The notes beneath the pieces are model-generated. The model was not told where the DNA came from. It did not search any database and saw only the letters and a program-made list of their open reading frames with translations. Position numbers and translations under genes: made by a program. Of a stretch of DNA of 64,000 nt, positions 44,374-52,761 are shown piece by piece. The DNA is from Corynebacterium lubricantis DSM 45231. Lineage in GTDB: Bacteria; Actinomycetota; Actinomycetes; Mycobacteriales; Mycobacteriaceae. The number at the start of each line of letters is the position of its first letter. Within the stretch, counting starts at the first letter, position 1. The DNA lies in the NCBI RefSeq assembly GCF_000379425.1, contig NZ_KB902193.1:1-64000 (forward strand). Reading direction: 5' to 3'.

Positions 44374-45998
44374 TCGTCAACGGCGTAGAACACAATGCAA
44401 GTCAATTCAACATCAGTCCATGTACTCAAGTTAACAAGCATGCCGAATACCAACCAGAGCTTATTGCGATGATCTATGAAGATCGCAAATACACGTTCAA
44501 GGAGTTCGCGGATAAAGTTCGGACCTGGGCAGCTCATCTAGATGACGCCGGTGTCGAACAGGGGGACCGTGTCGCGTATATTGGCATGAATTCTGAGTCA
44601 TTCGTGTTTGCTATGTTTGCCTCCTGGTGGATCGGCGCAACCTTTATGCCGTTCAACTTCCGTCTTTCGGCACCGGAGGTGTCGCAGCTTCTTATGCAGG
44701 GCACTCCCCACAGCGTTGTTGTGGAAGGATCCCACCTTGAGCTGGCTCAGAGCGTCTTTGGCATCGAGCGCCACCACGTCCTAGTCGTCGACGACGATCC
44801 AATTGCACCGCCAACCGGAGATGTTCCCATCTACTGGTCAAAGTCCTCGTCCCTTCAGGGCATTGACACCTCCGGTGTCTACAAGCCACAGGCTCGCGTC
44901 ATGTCCGACCTTGCGCTTTTGCTATTTACCTCCGGTACCACAGGTCTTCCTAAAGGCGTCCAGCTAACCTTCGGAAACCTATGGTGGAACTCCACGAACG
45001 TAGACACGATGGTTGACACCCGCCCTGGAGACGTCACCCTTGCAGCCGCACCACTTTTCCATGTGGGTGCATTGAACTCGTTCGTGATTCGTTCCTTCTA
45101 TCGGGGCAACACAGTGGTTATCCACCGGAACTTTGATCCCGGTAAGGTGATGGAAGATGTAGAGCGCTACCAGATTGCTTCTTCCTTTCTTGTTCCTGCG
45201 CAGCTACAGGCGATGTATAACCACGAGAAGTTTGCCGAGGCTGATTTAAGTTCAATGCGCGCGATCATCTGCGCGGGCGCTCCGGTTCCACCTGTATTGA
45301 TTCGCGAGTACATGGAAAAGGGACTCGTCGTACAGCAGGCGTGGGGACTGACGGAAACCTCGCCGTTTGCAACTTACCTACCTCCACGCATGACTGAGGA
45401 AAAGCTTGGCTCTTGTGGCTTTCCTATGCCATATACCCAGGTCAAACTGGTGGATCCGGATACAGGGGAATCGATCGAAGAAGTCGGACGCACAGGCGAG
45501 ATGTGGGTCAAAGGCCCAAACGTTGCTACCGGTTACTGGAACAACCCAGAAGCAACCCAAAAAGCATACACTGCTGGCTGGTTTCACTCAGGCGATCTAG
45601 GATATGTTGACGAAGACGGTTACTACTTCATTGTCGATCGCCTCAAGGATATGATTATTTCCGGTGGAGAAAATGTTTATCCTGCCGAAGTTGAGCGTGT
45701 TCTAGCAGAGCACGAGGATATTCTGGGCAGCGCCGTGGTCGGTTCTCCGGACGAGAAATGGGGAGAGAGTGTTGTTGCGGTTGTCCACCCTCGCGACGGT
45801 GTAAATGTCACTCTTGAAAGCATCCAGACTCACTGTGGTAAACATCTTGCACGTTACAAACTTCCACGCAAGGTTATTGTTGTCGATGAAATTCCACGTA
45901 ACTCTGCGGGTAAGTTGGACAAGCTGAAAATTCGCACTATGGTGCGAGAAATCCTTAGCTCTGAACTCGCGGACGAAGTACAAGGAACGAAGGTGTAG
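44370..45998 (+). CDS. AMP-dependent acyl-CoA synthetase/CoA ligase
   Basis: A 542-residue ANL enzyme with the P-loop LLLFTSGTTGLPKGVQLTF, the motif AWGLTETSPF, and the C-terminal hinge DRLKDMIISGGENVYPAEVER and catalytic Lys segment RNSAGKLDKLKIR. It belongs to fatty-acid/cinnamate-type ligases. Its presence in a dioxygenase operon is unexpected because the hca/mhp route uses free acids: it may activate cinnamate or longer phenylalkanoates for chain shortening before ring attack, or a pathway product. Followed by a GNAT-like protein and a thioesterase. Confidence 0.88.
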   Translation: MIVNGVEHNASQFNISPCTQVNKHAEYQPELIAMIYEDRKYTFKEFADKVRTWAAHLDDAGVEQGDRVAYIGMNSESFVFAMFASWWIGATFMPFNFRLSAPEVSQLLMQGTPHSVVVEGSHLELAQSVFGIERHHVLVVDDDPIAPPTGDVPIYWSKSSSLQGIDTSGVYKPQARVMSDLALLLFTSGTTGLPKGVQLTFGNLWWNSTNVDTMVDTRPGDVTLAAAPLFHVGALNSFVIRSFYRGNTVVIHRNFDPGKVMEDVERYQIASSFLVPAQLQAMYNHEKFAEADLSSMRAIICAGAPVPPVLIREYMEKGLVVQQAWGLTETSPFATYLPPRMTEEKLGSCGFPMPYTQVKLVDPDTGESIEEVGRTGEMWVKGPNVATGYWNNPEATQKAYTAGWFHSGDLGYVDEDGYYFIVDRLKDMIISGGENVYPAEVERVLAEHEDILGSAVVGSPDEKWGESVVAVVHPRDGVNVTLESIQTHCGKHLARYKLPRKVIVVDEIPRNSAGKLDKLKIRTMVREILSSELADEVQGTKV

Positions 45999-46003
45999 CA
46001 GCT

Positions 46004-46327
46004 ATGGCAGATTACACGCCAATTCAAAACTCTGAATTGCGGCATACATACCCGTACGGAAAAACGGATATAGAAGTGCCATTCGGTTTGGTGAAAGAGA
46101 TGAAGGCAATCATTGACGATGTCTTTAAGGATTATCCAGAGTGTCGTCGCGTCATTGTAGCTGTCGAACAAGGAAATCTCGATGAAATTGCCACCTGCGA
46201 AGAAGGAGGTCTGCGTTATGCCATCGATGTACAAACCCGAGATGGGCGTGAACTTTCGCTCATGGTGCATGAACCGAACTGGGTTATGGACGAACCCAGC
46301 GAGATAGAAGATTTGGAGCTGTCATGA
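46004..46327 (+). CDS. Small protein resembling the C-terminal half of a GNAT acetyltransferase
   Basis: A 107-residue protein with no membrane segments. The part RRVIVAVEQGNLDEIATCEEGGLRYAIDV and then GRELSLMVHEP resembles the last strands of GNAT N-acetyltransferases, where a neighbour-residue motif (N-xx-A) precedes the final beta-strands; the N-terminal acetyl-CoA-binding half is absent. It lies between a CoA ligase and a PaaI thioesterase, overlapping the latter by 4 bp, so it may be an acyl-CoA-binding or accessory subunit. Family membership is uncertain. Confidence 0.6.
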   Translation: MADYTPIQNSELRHTYPYGKTDIEVPFGLVKEMKAIIDDVFKDYPECRRVIVAVEQGNLDEIATCEEGGLRYAIDVQTRDGRELSLMVHEPNWVMDEPSEIEDLELS

Positions 46328-46743
46328 CTTTTCAAGAGGACTGGGATAACTTCTATTCCAAAGTCACCGACGTCGCGCAGACGTTGAAGCTATACCCCAT
46401 TAGCCGCACCCCCGAGGAGCTTCGCCTGGGCATGCCACTACACCAGGAGATCACCCAACCTGCAGGCATGTTCTCCGCTCCATCACTTTTCGGGCTTGCG
46501 GATCTATCGGGCACCTGGCTTGCCATGCAGCATGTCCCAGAAGGCACGTTCCCTCTGGCAGTTTCGTCGTCCATTAACCTTCTGACCAATAGGAAGGAAG
46601 GCGACGCGATCTCTGTGTCTCGCCTCGTGCGTGCCGGTCGCACGATCGTTGTAACTGATACTGAGATCATCTCGTCTATAGACGATGCCGTACTGGCGAA
46701 AATCATCTGCACCTATTCGGTGCCGGCCCCGCGTAGTAAGTAA
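46324..46743 (+). CDS. PaaI-family hotdog thioesterase
   Basis: A 139-residue hotdog protein: GMFSAPSLFGLADLSGTWLAMQ contains the active-site helix (Asp/Ser) and LAVSSSINLLTNRKEGDAISVSRLVRAGRTIVVTDTEI the conserved strands. PaaI-type enzymes hydrolyse aromatic or short acyl-CoA thioesters and rescue trapped CoA. As the last gene of the operon, it may counterbalance the CoA ligase. A strong terminator follows. Confidence 0.85.
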   Translation: MTFQEDWDNFYSKVTDVAQTLKLYPISRTPEELRLGMPLHQEITQPAGMFSAPSLFGLADLSGTWLAMQHVPEGTFPLAVSSSINLLTNRKEGDAISVSRLVRAGRTIVVTDTEIISSIDDAVLAKIICTYSVPAPRSK

Positions 46744-46760
46744 CGTAATTTCGTCAATTT

Positions 46761-46800
46761 AAGGCCTGGACTTCCAAAATGGAAGTCCAGGCCTTTTGTT
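46761..46800 (+). terminator. Rho-independent terminator of the dioxygenase operon
   Basis: AAGGCCTGGACTTCC, loop AAAAT and GGAAGTCCAGGCCTT form a perfect 15-bp stem; the last stem Ts continue into TTGTT. Confidence 0.93.
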
Positions 46801-47290
46801 CTGCTAGGTCGCTTGGGGCGTCGAGGCTGCGCTGTGGAGATGAGGGAAGTGGGAGAGTGCGCGGTGTATTTGCGAGGTGCCCCACGGTCGAGATGTTGGA
46901 GTGTTTGAGTGGTCACTGCTCGTTTTCCGGTTGCTGTTTGTGGAGATCAAGTGCTTCTTGAGACTTTGAGGTGTCCGCACAGCAGGCTCATTTACCTTTG
47001 TGGCAGATCAACGGGTGAGAGTTGTTGGTTGCTGTGGTCAGTGAGTCGTGTTGTTTGGCTTTGTCGAAGGAAGCTACGATTACGGTTTTCGCTGATCCTC
47101 GTTCGATGATTTGGCACTATGGGGCCAGTGAATGCAGCAGTGGCACGGTGAGGCTTAGGAAGTCACACGGACGCACGGATGCTCGAATTCATGGAGGTAT
47201 CGAAGTACAGCTGCGGGGCACTCTCTGGTGTTTGCAGTACCCGATGAAGTCCACACAGTGAAATCTTGGTTGAAAGCTCATTGAGGAACG
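46801..47290. other. Gene-poor region between the dioxygenase operon and the MHS transporter
   Basis: About 490 bp with only short open frames (60-80 codons) that match nothing I know. The composition is G/T-rich on the + strand with many stops. It could be a decayed gene or insertion-sequence scar, but no inverted repeat or transposase motif is visible. Confidence 0.4.
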
Positions 47291-47326
47291 CCTAAAACCC
47301 GCAACTTATTGGTTGCGGGTTTTAGG
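47291..47326. terminator. Bidirectional terminator hairpin after the MHS transporter gene
   Basis: CCTAAAACCCGCAAC (47291-47305), loop TTATTG, and GTTGCGGGTTTTAGG (47312-47326): perfect 15-bp stem 28 bp after the transporter stop on the reverse strand. Confidence 0.85.
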
Positions 47327-47353
47327 TAGTTAAACTACCCGGCGAGCCTCAAA

Positions 47354-48730
47354 TTAAGCGTTAACTTCAACCGGCTCGGACGTGATGACCTTCTTGGTTT
47401 TAATGTTGTACTTATTATTCTCGATCGCAAGGATGGAGATGGTTGCAATGGCCAGAAGCACGATGAAGTAGATCGCGATGTTGTAGGTGCCCCAGCCGTT
47501 GTCCAGAGCGACCAGCCACGTGGAAACCATTGGTGCTAAACCGGCGCCGAGGATCGAACCGGTCTGGTATGACACGGAGACACCGGTGTAGCGATCCTGT
47601 GGAGCGTACTTGTCGGCCAAGAAGGATCCGACAGCGCCGTAGGTGGATGCCTGGATGATTGGGTTTCCCACAATGAATGCGAGGCCGATGAGCCAGACGT
47701 TGCCGGAGTTAAACAGCATGAACATTGGGAAGATTAGGGCGAGAGAAATGACCACGCCGGTGAGCATGACCCTGCGGCGCCCGAAACGGTCCGAGAGCGA
47801 TGCGAAAAATGGAATTGCGAAGATGTGCAGGAAGGACGAGAGAGTCAGCAGCATCAGGGCGGTCTGACGGTCGATTGCGCCGGTGTCCACAACGTAAGGG
47901 ACGATGAAGACTGCGAGCAATGCTTGTATGAACAGTGGGGCTGCGATGGTGAGAGATGCGAAGATGGTGACCTTCGGGTACACAGTAAAGATGCGCTTGA
48001 TGGGGACGCCGGTGTGGGTGTCGCCTGCCTTGCGGGCGGCCTCGAACTCTGGGGACTCCGTAAGGCTGTAGCGCATGTAGAGACCGATGATCACGAGAAC
48101 AGCTGACAGTAGGAACGGGATACGCCAGCCCCAGGTCAGGAACTGCTCTTCCGGCAAGCCAGCGAAGAGGGCAAGGACCAAGGTCGAAAGTACGGAGCCG
48201 GCAGGGCCACCTGCGACTGCAATGGAAGATGCGAAGCCACGAGCACCCTGCTTAGAGTGCTCAGCTGCCATCAGAGTGGCGCCAGCCCACTCGCCGCCGA
48301 CGGCAACACCTTGAATGACGCGCAACATCACCAGGATGATGGGAGCGGCGATGCCGATAGCTGCATAGCTTGGCAGAAGGCCGATGGCGACTGAGACTAG
48401 GCCCATCACCATCAATGTGATGAACAAGACGTTCTTCCGACCGAAGCGGTCGCCCAGGTGGCCGAAAAGGATACCGCCGATTGGGCGAGACAGGTAACCC
48501 GCAAATAGGATGACATAGGACAAGAGCATGCCGACGAAGGGGTCCATGGACTCATCGAAGAAAACATAAGGGAAGACGAGACCTGCGGCAGCGCCGTATA
48601 GCAGAAAGTCGTAGTACTCGACCGTGGAGCCGAGGAAGCTTGAGATGAGTACTTTCCGACGCTCACGTGGTGTCGATTCTTTTGCAACTACGCTCCCTTG
48701 CGGGGCATTTTCAGCATTCTGTGTTGACAT
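47354..48730 (-). CDS. MHS-family metabolite:H+ symporter, probable phenylpropionate/aromatic acid importer
   Basis: A 458-residue MFS protein with 12 helices of the metabolite:H+ symporter (ShiA/ProP-like) family: SSFLGSTVEYYDFLLYGAAA at helix 1, GHLGDRFGRKNVLF as the loop 2-3 signature and RVIQGVAVGGEWAGATLMAAEH in helix 4. Start chosen at the ATG at 48730 (MSTQNAENAP) with GGAG 6 nt before. It is divergent from mhpA, with two IclR-type operators between them, so both are likely induced together. The transported acid is inferred from context. Confidence 0.88.
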   Translation of the reverse strand: MSTQNAENAPQGSVVAKESTPRERRKVLISSFLGSTVEYYDFLLYGAAAGLVFPYVFFDESMDPFVGMLLSYVILFAGYLSRPIGGILFGHLGDRFGRKNVLFITLMVMGLVSVAIGLLPSYAAIGIAAPIILVMLRVIQGVAVGGEWAGATLMAAEHSKQGARGFASSIAVAGGPAGSVLSTLVLALFAGLPEEQFLTWGWRIPFLLSAVLVIIGLYMRYSLTESPEFEAARKAGDTHTGVPIKRIFTVYPKVTIFASLTIAAPLFIQALLAVFIVPYVVDTGAIDRQTALMLLTLSSFLHIFAIPFFASLSDRFGRRRVMLTGVVISLALIFPMFMLFNSGNVWLIGLAFIVGNPIIQASTYGAVGSFLADKYAPQDRYTGVSVSYQTGSILGAGLAPMVSTWLVALDNGWGTYNIAIYFIVLLAIATISILAIENNKYNIKTKKVITSEPVEVNA

Positions 48731-48819
48731 TGGACACTCCAAAGGCTTGATCGTTACTTAGATCACATTGATCGGGACGCCCTTGATTTCAGCCCAATTG
48801 TTTCTGTGCGACAACTGGC

Positions 48820-48836
48820 GTTCCGGTATATGGCAC
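48820..48836. promoter_or_regulatory. IclR-type operator, site 2 (MHS transporter side)
   Basis: GTTCCGGTATATGGCAC; on the reverse strand GTGCCATATACCGGAAC. It is 90 bp before the transporter start and matches the other five sites at both half-sites. Confidence 0.72.
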
Positions 48837-48915
48837 ACTTTGGCCATGGCGATTGGCTGGAAGAATGCTAAAAGGTATAGATGAAAACCGTCAATTGTGT
48901 GACAATTGAGCGTCT

Positions 48916-48932
48916 GTGCCACGGGGCGGAAC
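48916..48932. promoter_or_regulatory. IclR-type operator, site 3 (mhpA side)
   Basis: GTGCCACGGGGCGGAAC, 73 bp before the mhpA start. It differs from site 4 (before the TesB-like gene) at a single position. Confidence 0.75.
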
Positions 48933-49004
48933 GATATGCGTGAAAGTAGCTATGAACCGCAATAATGATTCAAATCACAACTATTTAGCTGTAGGGAGAG
49001 TGTC

Positions 49005-50747
49005 ATGGCGGAAACCATAGAAACAGATGTGCTCATCGCAGGAGCGGGACCGACTGGATTAGTTTTGTCTAATCTTCTGGGAGCCCGAGGAGTCAAGGTG
49101 GTGCTCGTCGATAAGCGTGCTCAGCTTATCGATTATCCGCGTGGAGTCGGTCTCGACGACGAGTCCTACCGGACTATTCAAGCAATGGGCTTGCTCGACG
49201 AAATTGAGCCGTACACTCTGCCTCACCACGTCATGCGTATTGTCAACGGCAGGGGCGAGGTCATCATGACTAACGACCCCCAGGGGGAGCCATTCGGCTT
49301 CCCGCGTAAGTTTGGTTTCCTGCAGCCACTCGTTGATCAGGTGGTTTATGAGGGGCTTGACCGCTATCCAAACGTGACGGCTTCTTTTGGTCGAGAGCTT
49401 GCTTCGATTGTCGACCACGGCACAGGGGTCACTGCGACGCTCAATCACGTCACTGGTGAAGAGGGAGAAAATCGTACCGGCGAAGTCATCACCGTTAACG
49501 CCCGTTTTTTAATCGGCTGCGAAGGTGGCCGTTCTTTGACACGCAAGTGGATGGGGGTCGACTTTGAGGGAGTTTCGCCTTCTACGCGGTGGGTCGTTGT
49601 CGATGTGCGTAACGATCCATTGGGAATCCCGAACGTGTATCTTGGTGCAGATCCCGAGAGGCCATACGTCTCGATCGGCTTACCGCACGGTGTGCGACGC
49701 TTCGAGTTCATGCTTTTTGACGATGAACCAAATGAGCGCGTCGAAGATGATGCGTTCGTGACCGAACTGCTTAATCAGCACCTTCCTGAGGGCATCGAGC
49801 TTGATATCATTCGTCGTCGCGTCTTTACCCACCATGGTCGTGTTGCCTCTGATTTCCGAAAGGGCAATGTCATGGTTGCTGGCGATGCCGCGCACCTGAT
49901 GCCGGTATGGATGGGGCAGGGCTTCAATTCCGGTGTTCGCGACGCAACGAACCTTGCCTGGAAGATCGACGCAGTTCTCAAGGGTCGAGCAACGGACAGC
50001 CTGCTGGATACATATAGTCAAGAACGCCTCGAACATGCGAAGGCTATGGTCGACCTTTCCCTAACCATGGGAAATGTAATTAAGCCGACGGACAAAAAGG
50101 TTGCCTTCGCTCGTGACTTGGGGGCGCGAGCGATGAACCTCTCACCTCAAGTGCGCGACTACTTTTCGGATATGCGTTTCAAGCCGATGCCACGCTACAG
50201 CCGTGGCGTCGTCGTCGACCATGAGACTCTGACAGCTGGTAAAGCTGATCGAAAAATTTCGCAGTCGAAGATTCCCCGTTTGGTGCCTTTGCGGAATGCG
50301 CTGCGCAAGGACTCGGTTGTTGGCACACAATTTGTCCAACCATGGGTAACTTTCCTGGGCGACAAGGTGCGTCTCGACGATGCACTTGGGAATGATTTTG
50401 CCATCCTGAGCTGGGGGCTTGACCCCGCCAAATTGCTCAGTGTCGAATCCCGTGACGAGATAGACGCGTTAGGAATTGAGCTCATTTGCGCAGTATCCCC
50501 GAATCAGGTGTCTTGGGCTGAGGAGCAGTGTGCCTCGACCGGTACCCGCGTAGTTGCGGATGATTCCGGTGCTTTGAAGACGTGGTTCGATGTCACCTCG
50601 GTGGGCTCGGTTATTTTGCGCCCTGACCGGTTCATTGCCTCTGCGTGTCTCAATGGCAACTTGCAGAAGGCCTTTGAGGCAGTCGTGCGTGCGGGTCACT
50701 TCGTGGCATCACAGTCTGGGACCAGTGCCGTCGAGGAGAAGAACTAA
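49005..50747 (+). CDS. mhpA: 3-(3-hydroxyphenyl)propionate / 3-hydroxycinnamate hydroxylase
   Basis: A 580-residue FAD- and NADH-dependent class A monooxygenase that turns 3-hydroxyphenylpropionate into 2,3-dihydroxyphenylpropionate. FAD motif VLIAGAGPTGLVLSNLL, the DG motif FLIGCEGGRSLTRK (CEG in place of the usual ADG), and the GD motif VMVAGDAAHLMPVWMGQGFN. The phrase HLMPVWMGQGFNSGVRDATNLAWK is diagnostic of MhpA-type enzymes. RBS GGGAGAG. A terminator follows. The gene is preceded by the IclR-type operator at 48916. Confidence 0.93.
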   Translation: MAETIETDVLIAGAGPTGLVLSNLLGARGVKVVLVDKRAQLIDYPRGVGLDDESYRTIQAMGLLDEIEPYTLPHHVMRIVNGRGEVIMTNDPQGEPFGFPRKFGFLQPLVDQVVYEGLDRYPNVTASFGRELASIVDHGTGVTATLNHVTGEEGENRTGEVITVNARFLIGCEGGRSLTRKWMGVDFEGVSPSTRWVVVDVRNDPLGIPNVYLGADPERPYVSIGLPHGVRRFEFMLFDDEPNERVEDDAFVTELLNQHLPEGIELDIIRRRVFTHHGRVASDFRKGNVMVAGDAAHLMPVWMGQGFNSGVRDATNLAWKIDAVLKGRATDSLLDTYSQERLEHAKAMVDLSLTMGNVIKPTDKKVAFARDLGARAMNLSPQVRDYFSDMRFKPMPRYSRGVVVDHETLTAGKADRKISQSKIPRLVPLRNALRKDSVVGTQFVQPWVTFLGDKVRLDDALGNDFAILSWGLDPAKLLSVESRDEIDALGIELICAVSPNQVSWAEEQCASTGTRVVADDSGALKTWFDVTSVGSVILRPDRFIASACLNGNLQKAFEAVVRAGHFVASQSGTSAVEEKN

Positions 50748-50762
50748 CGCGTAGCGACGAGA

Positions 50763-50806
50763 AGCCGCGGTCCTTTTCCTTCTGGAATGGACTGCGGCTA
50801 TTTTTA
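50763..50806 (+). terminator. Rho-independent terminator after mhpA
   Basis: AGCCGCGGTCC and GGACTGCGGCT form an 11-bp stem (one G/T pair) with a loop of about 15 nt, followed by ATTTTTATT. Confidence 0.82.
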
Positions 50807-50818
50807 TTCCTTATATAC

Positions 50819-51700
50819 TTAGTTGGCTGCGATGAGAATCGACTGGTTCGTCGTTCCGATCGGGCCGTGTTCGTCGTAGATCCGGCTGATGGTAACGCCG
50901 ATACCGTCTGGGCCATAGTTGGCGTCCGGCAGGATACCAATCCACTCGCCTACAGGAAGGCGGTTGAGATAGATTGAAGTGTCCACGTTCATGAAGCTCC
51001 ATTGTTCGGGAGAAAGCCCCGTACCTAGACCATTCGCCGAGTCGACGATTTTGGCTACCTGTAGCCAAGGAGTATCAGGCTGGCCAGCGATAACTGACGC
51101 GTCAGTTTTCACCCAATAAAAAGCACCAGCTTCCCACACCTCGGAGAGGGCGCCTTCGAAGCCGGGGACGGGAGTGCGGCTCGAAATATCGGGGCGAGGA
51201 ATCATTGCACGTCGAACCTCAATGGTGTCAATATAGGCACCACTCCAACGATTAAAGAACACGTCATCGCGCTTTGTATCTGCTGGGGCTGGGATCTTTG
51301 GCGCGAGCTCGCGGCGTAGCTCGGGCAGCTCTTGAGTGTGAAGCCACCACGCACTGCCCTTAATGACATCACGACCCGTCGCGGGATCATGCACGACTGC
51401 CTCTAATAGGCTGATGCGCTTGCCGGGGCGGACCACACGGGCCGTGGCTGTAAGAGGAGTCAGAGGGACAGCGGAGAGGATCTCGGTGGTGACACGTGAG
51501 AAGCGACCGTGGATTAAGCCAGCATTCGCGGCTTCAAGCTCTAAAGCGTGGGTCAGGAGTGCAGCTGGGGGAGCCCCGTGCTGTAGTGTCGTGCCCCAGG
51601 GGCTAGCGGTGTGTTCGGTGGGGGCAAATTCATAGTGAGTGCTGCCATCTTTTTGAAAGCTGCCCTGAGGAACGAAATAAGCAAAATCTATGTTGGTCAT
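50819..51700 (-). CDS. TesB-like double-hotdog acyl-CoA thioesterase
   Basis: A 293-residue protein with two tandem hotdog domains. Residues about 20-130: HYEFAPTEHTASPWGTTLQHGAPPAALLTHALE and LSAVPLTPLTATARVVRPGKR; residues about 170-290: second copy with WSFMNVDTSIYLNRLPVGEWIGI and ISRIYDEHGPIGTTNQSILI. This is the arrangement of actinobacterial TesB-type thioesterases. It has its own IclR-type operator 41 bp upstream, so it belongs to the aromatic-acid regulon. It may release or rescue CoA from phenylpropionyl- or related thioesters. Start with AGAGGA close to the ATG. Confidence 0.82.
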   Translation of the reverse strand: MTNIDFAYFVPQGSFQKDGSTHYEFAPTEHTASPWGTTLQHGAPPAALLTHALELEAANAGLIHGRFSRVTTEILSAVPLTPLTATARVVRPGKRISLLEAVVHDPATGRDVIKGSAWWLHTQELPELRRELAPKIPAPADTKRDDVFFNRWSGAYIDTIEVRRAMIPRPDISSRTPVPGFEGALSEVWEAGAFYWVKTDASVIAGQPDTPWLQVAKIVDSANGLGTGLSPEQWSFMNVDTSIYLNRLPVGEWIGILPDANYGPDGIGVTISRIYDEHGPIGTTNQSILIAAN

Positions 51701-51740
51701 TCCTCTAATTTAGCGGTAGTCCAAGGACTCTTTTGGTTTC

Positions 51741-51757
51741 GTGCCACGGGGTGGAAC
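51741..51757. promoter_or_regulatory. IclR-type operator, site 4 (TesB-like thioesterase)
   Basis: GTGCCACGGGGTGGAAC, 41 bp upstream of the thioesterase ATG; 16 of 17 positions equal site 3. Confidence 0.74.
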
Positions 51758-51774
51758 AGCATGCACAGGGCATC

Positions 51775-51808
51775 AAAAAGTGGACCAGCCGTTACCGGCG
51801 GGTCCACT
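51775..51808 (-). terminator. Rho-independent terminator of mhpC
   Basis: On the reverse strand AGTGGACC-GCCGG...CGGCT-GGTCCACT (8 bp outer stem 51779-51786 with 51801-51808, inner GCCG/CGGC) is followed by TTTTTGATG, right after the mhpC stop. Confidence 0.87.
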
Positions 51809-51829
51809 ACAGGGGTCGGGGTCGCGGGA

Positions 51830-52684
51830 TTAGACGCGCGTAGACAGCCATTGCTTGATAACGGTGTTGAACTCGGAAGACTTCTCTACCTGCGACCAGT
51901 GGCCACACTGGTTGAAGATGTGCGCATCAGCCGTTGGGATAGTGTTCAGCAGGTCCCAGGTGCGCTGGACCGGAATAACAACGTCTTGTACACCGTGGAT
52001 CAGCAGTACCGGGACATCCAGCTTTGCCAGCACATCAAAATCAAGCGGGAGGGCGTCACGGTCACGATCGCGCGCCGCCACAACGTCCTTCAAGCGATCA
52101 GACGCGGTGTCGTTGAGCGCCGACTGGTAGCGCAAGGAAACCAGCTCATCGGTGATGAGTGTCTTGTCGACAACGAACATTTCCAGCGTCTCCCGGATGC
52201 CTTCTTCAGTCAGCTGTGGGTTGGAGTGACTCTTCAGCGCGCCGGTTAGTTTCGCGCCACCGGTACCCATGGAGACGATGCCATGGAGACGTTCCGGGTA
52301 ATCGATGGCGAACTGGAAGGCGAGCCAGCCACCCAGTGAGTTGCCAACGATCCAGGTTTTTTCAATCCCCAATGCGTCGAGGACGCGGACAGCATGGTTT
52401 ACCCACTCACGGATGCCGTACTCGGTGCCCTCGGCAACAACACTCTGCCCATAGCCGATGGAGTCGATGGCGATGCAGCGACCAACCTCGGCGAGCTCTG
52501 GAAGGTTCAGCCACCAGTTTGCAGCCGCGGTGACACCAGTTCCGGAGCCGTGTAAGAAGAGGATGGGTGCGCCTTCACCAAGCTCGTGGTAGTGGGTGAT
52601 CTCGCCTGGGGCGGTCTCGAGCCACTTGTCTTCGAGGCCAAAGAAGTCGTCGGTCTTGTAATCAGGAATGGTTGTGTTGGTCAT
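51830..52684 (-). CDS. mhpC: 2-hydroxy-6-oxonona-2,4-diene-1,9-dioate hydrolase
   Basis: A 284-residue alpha/beta hydrolase cleaving the meta-ring-fission product. Catalytic triad: Ser in WIVGNSLGGWLAF, Asp in LLIHGVQDVVIPV, His in NQCGHWSQVEKSS; the oxyanion motif is LFLHGSGTGVTAAANW. The start at 52684 (MTNTTIPDYKTDDFFG) is within the family length; an in-frame start 19 codons earlier would run into the operator. Divergent from the IclR gene with one operator between. The products expected are 2-hydroxypenta-2,4-dienoate and succinate (or fumarate from cinnamate). Confidence 0.9.
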   Translation of the reverse strand: MTNTTIPDYKTDDFFGLEDKWLETAPGEITHYHELGEGAPILFLHGSGTGVTAAANWWLNLPELAEVGRCIAIDSIGYGQSVVAEGTEYGIREWVNHAVRVLDALGIEKTWIVGNSLGGWLAFQFAIDYPERLHGIVSMGTGGAKLTGALKSHSNPQLTEEGIRETLEMFVVDKTLITDELVSLRYQSALNDTASDRLKDVVAARDRDRDALPLDFDVLAKLDVPVLLIHGVQDVVIPVQRTWDLLNTIPTADAHIFNQCGHWSQVEKSSEFNTVIKQWLSTRV

Positions 52685-52724
52685 TACTCCACGGTACTGA
52701 ACCTCACATTTGTGGTGGGGTTGT

Positions 52725-52741
52725 GTTCCATACAATGGCAC
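52725..52741. promoter_or_regulatory. IclR-type operator, site 5 (mhpC / iclR divergent)
   Basis: GTTCCATACAATGGCAC; on the reverse strand GTGCCATTGTATGGAAC. It lies 41 bp before mhpC and 21 bp before the regulator ATG, well placed for autoregulation. Confidence 0.74.
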
Positions 52742-52761
52742 GGGTTAACTGGAAGAAAAGA

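Larger units (their letters stand above)
48731..49004. promoter_or_regulatory. Divergent promoter region of MHS transporter and mhpA
   Basis: This 274-bp region holds two IclR-type operators (48820-48836 and 48916-48932) and, between them, a perfect palindrome TCAATTGTGTGACAATTGA (48891-48909, 8-bp arms, 3-nt centre). A related half-symmetrical stretch CAATTGT...ACAACTG lies at 48795-48817. A weak GlxR-like sequence is at 48964-48979. The palindrome does not match the six-site family and suggests a second regulator. Confidence 0.6.
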
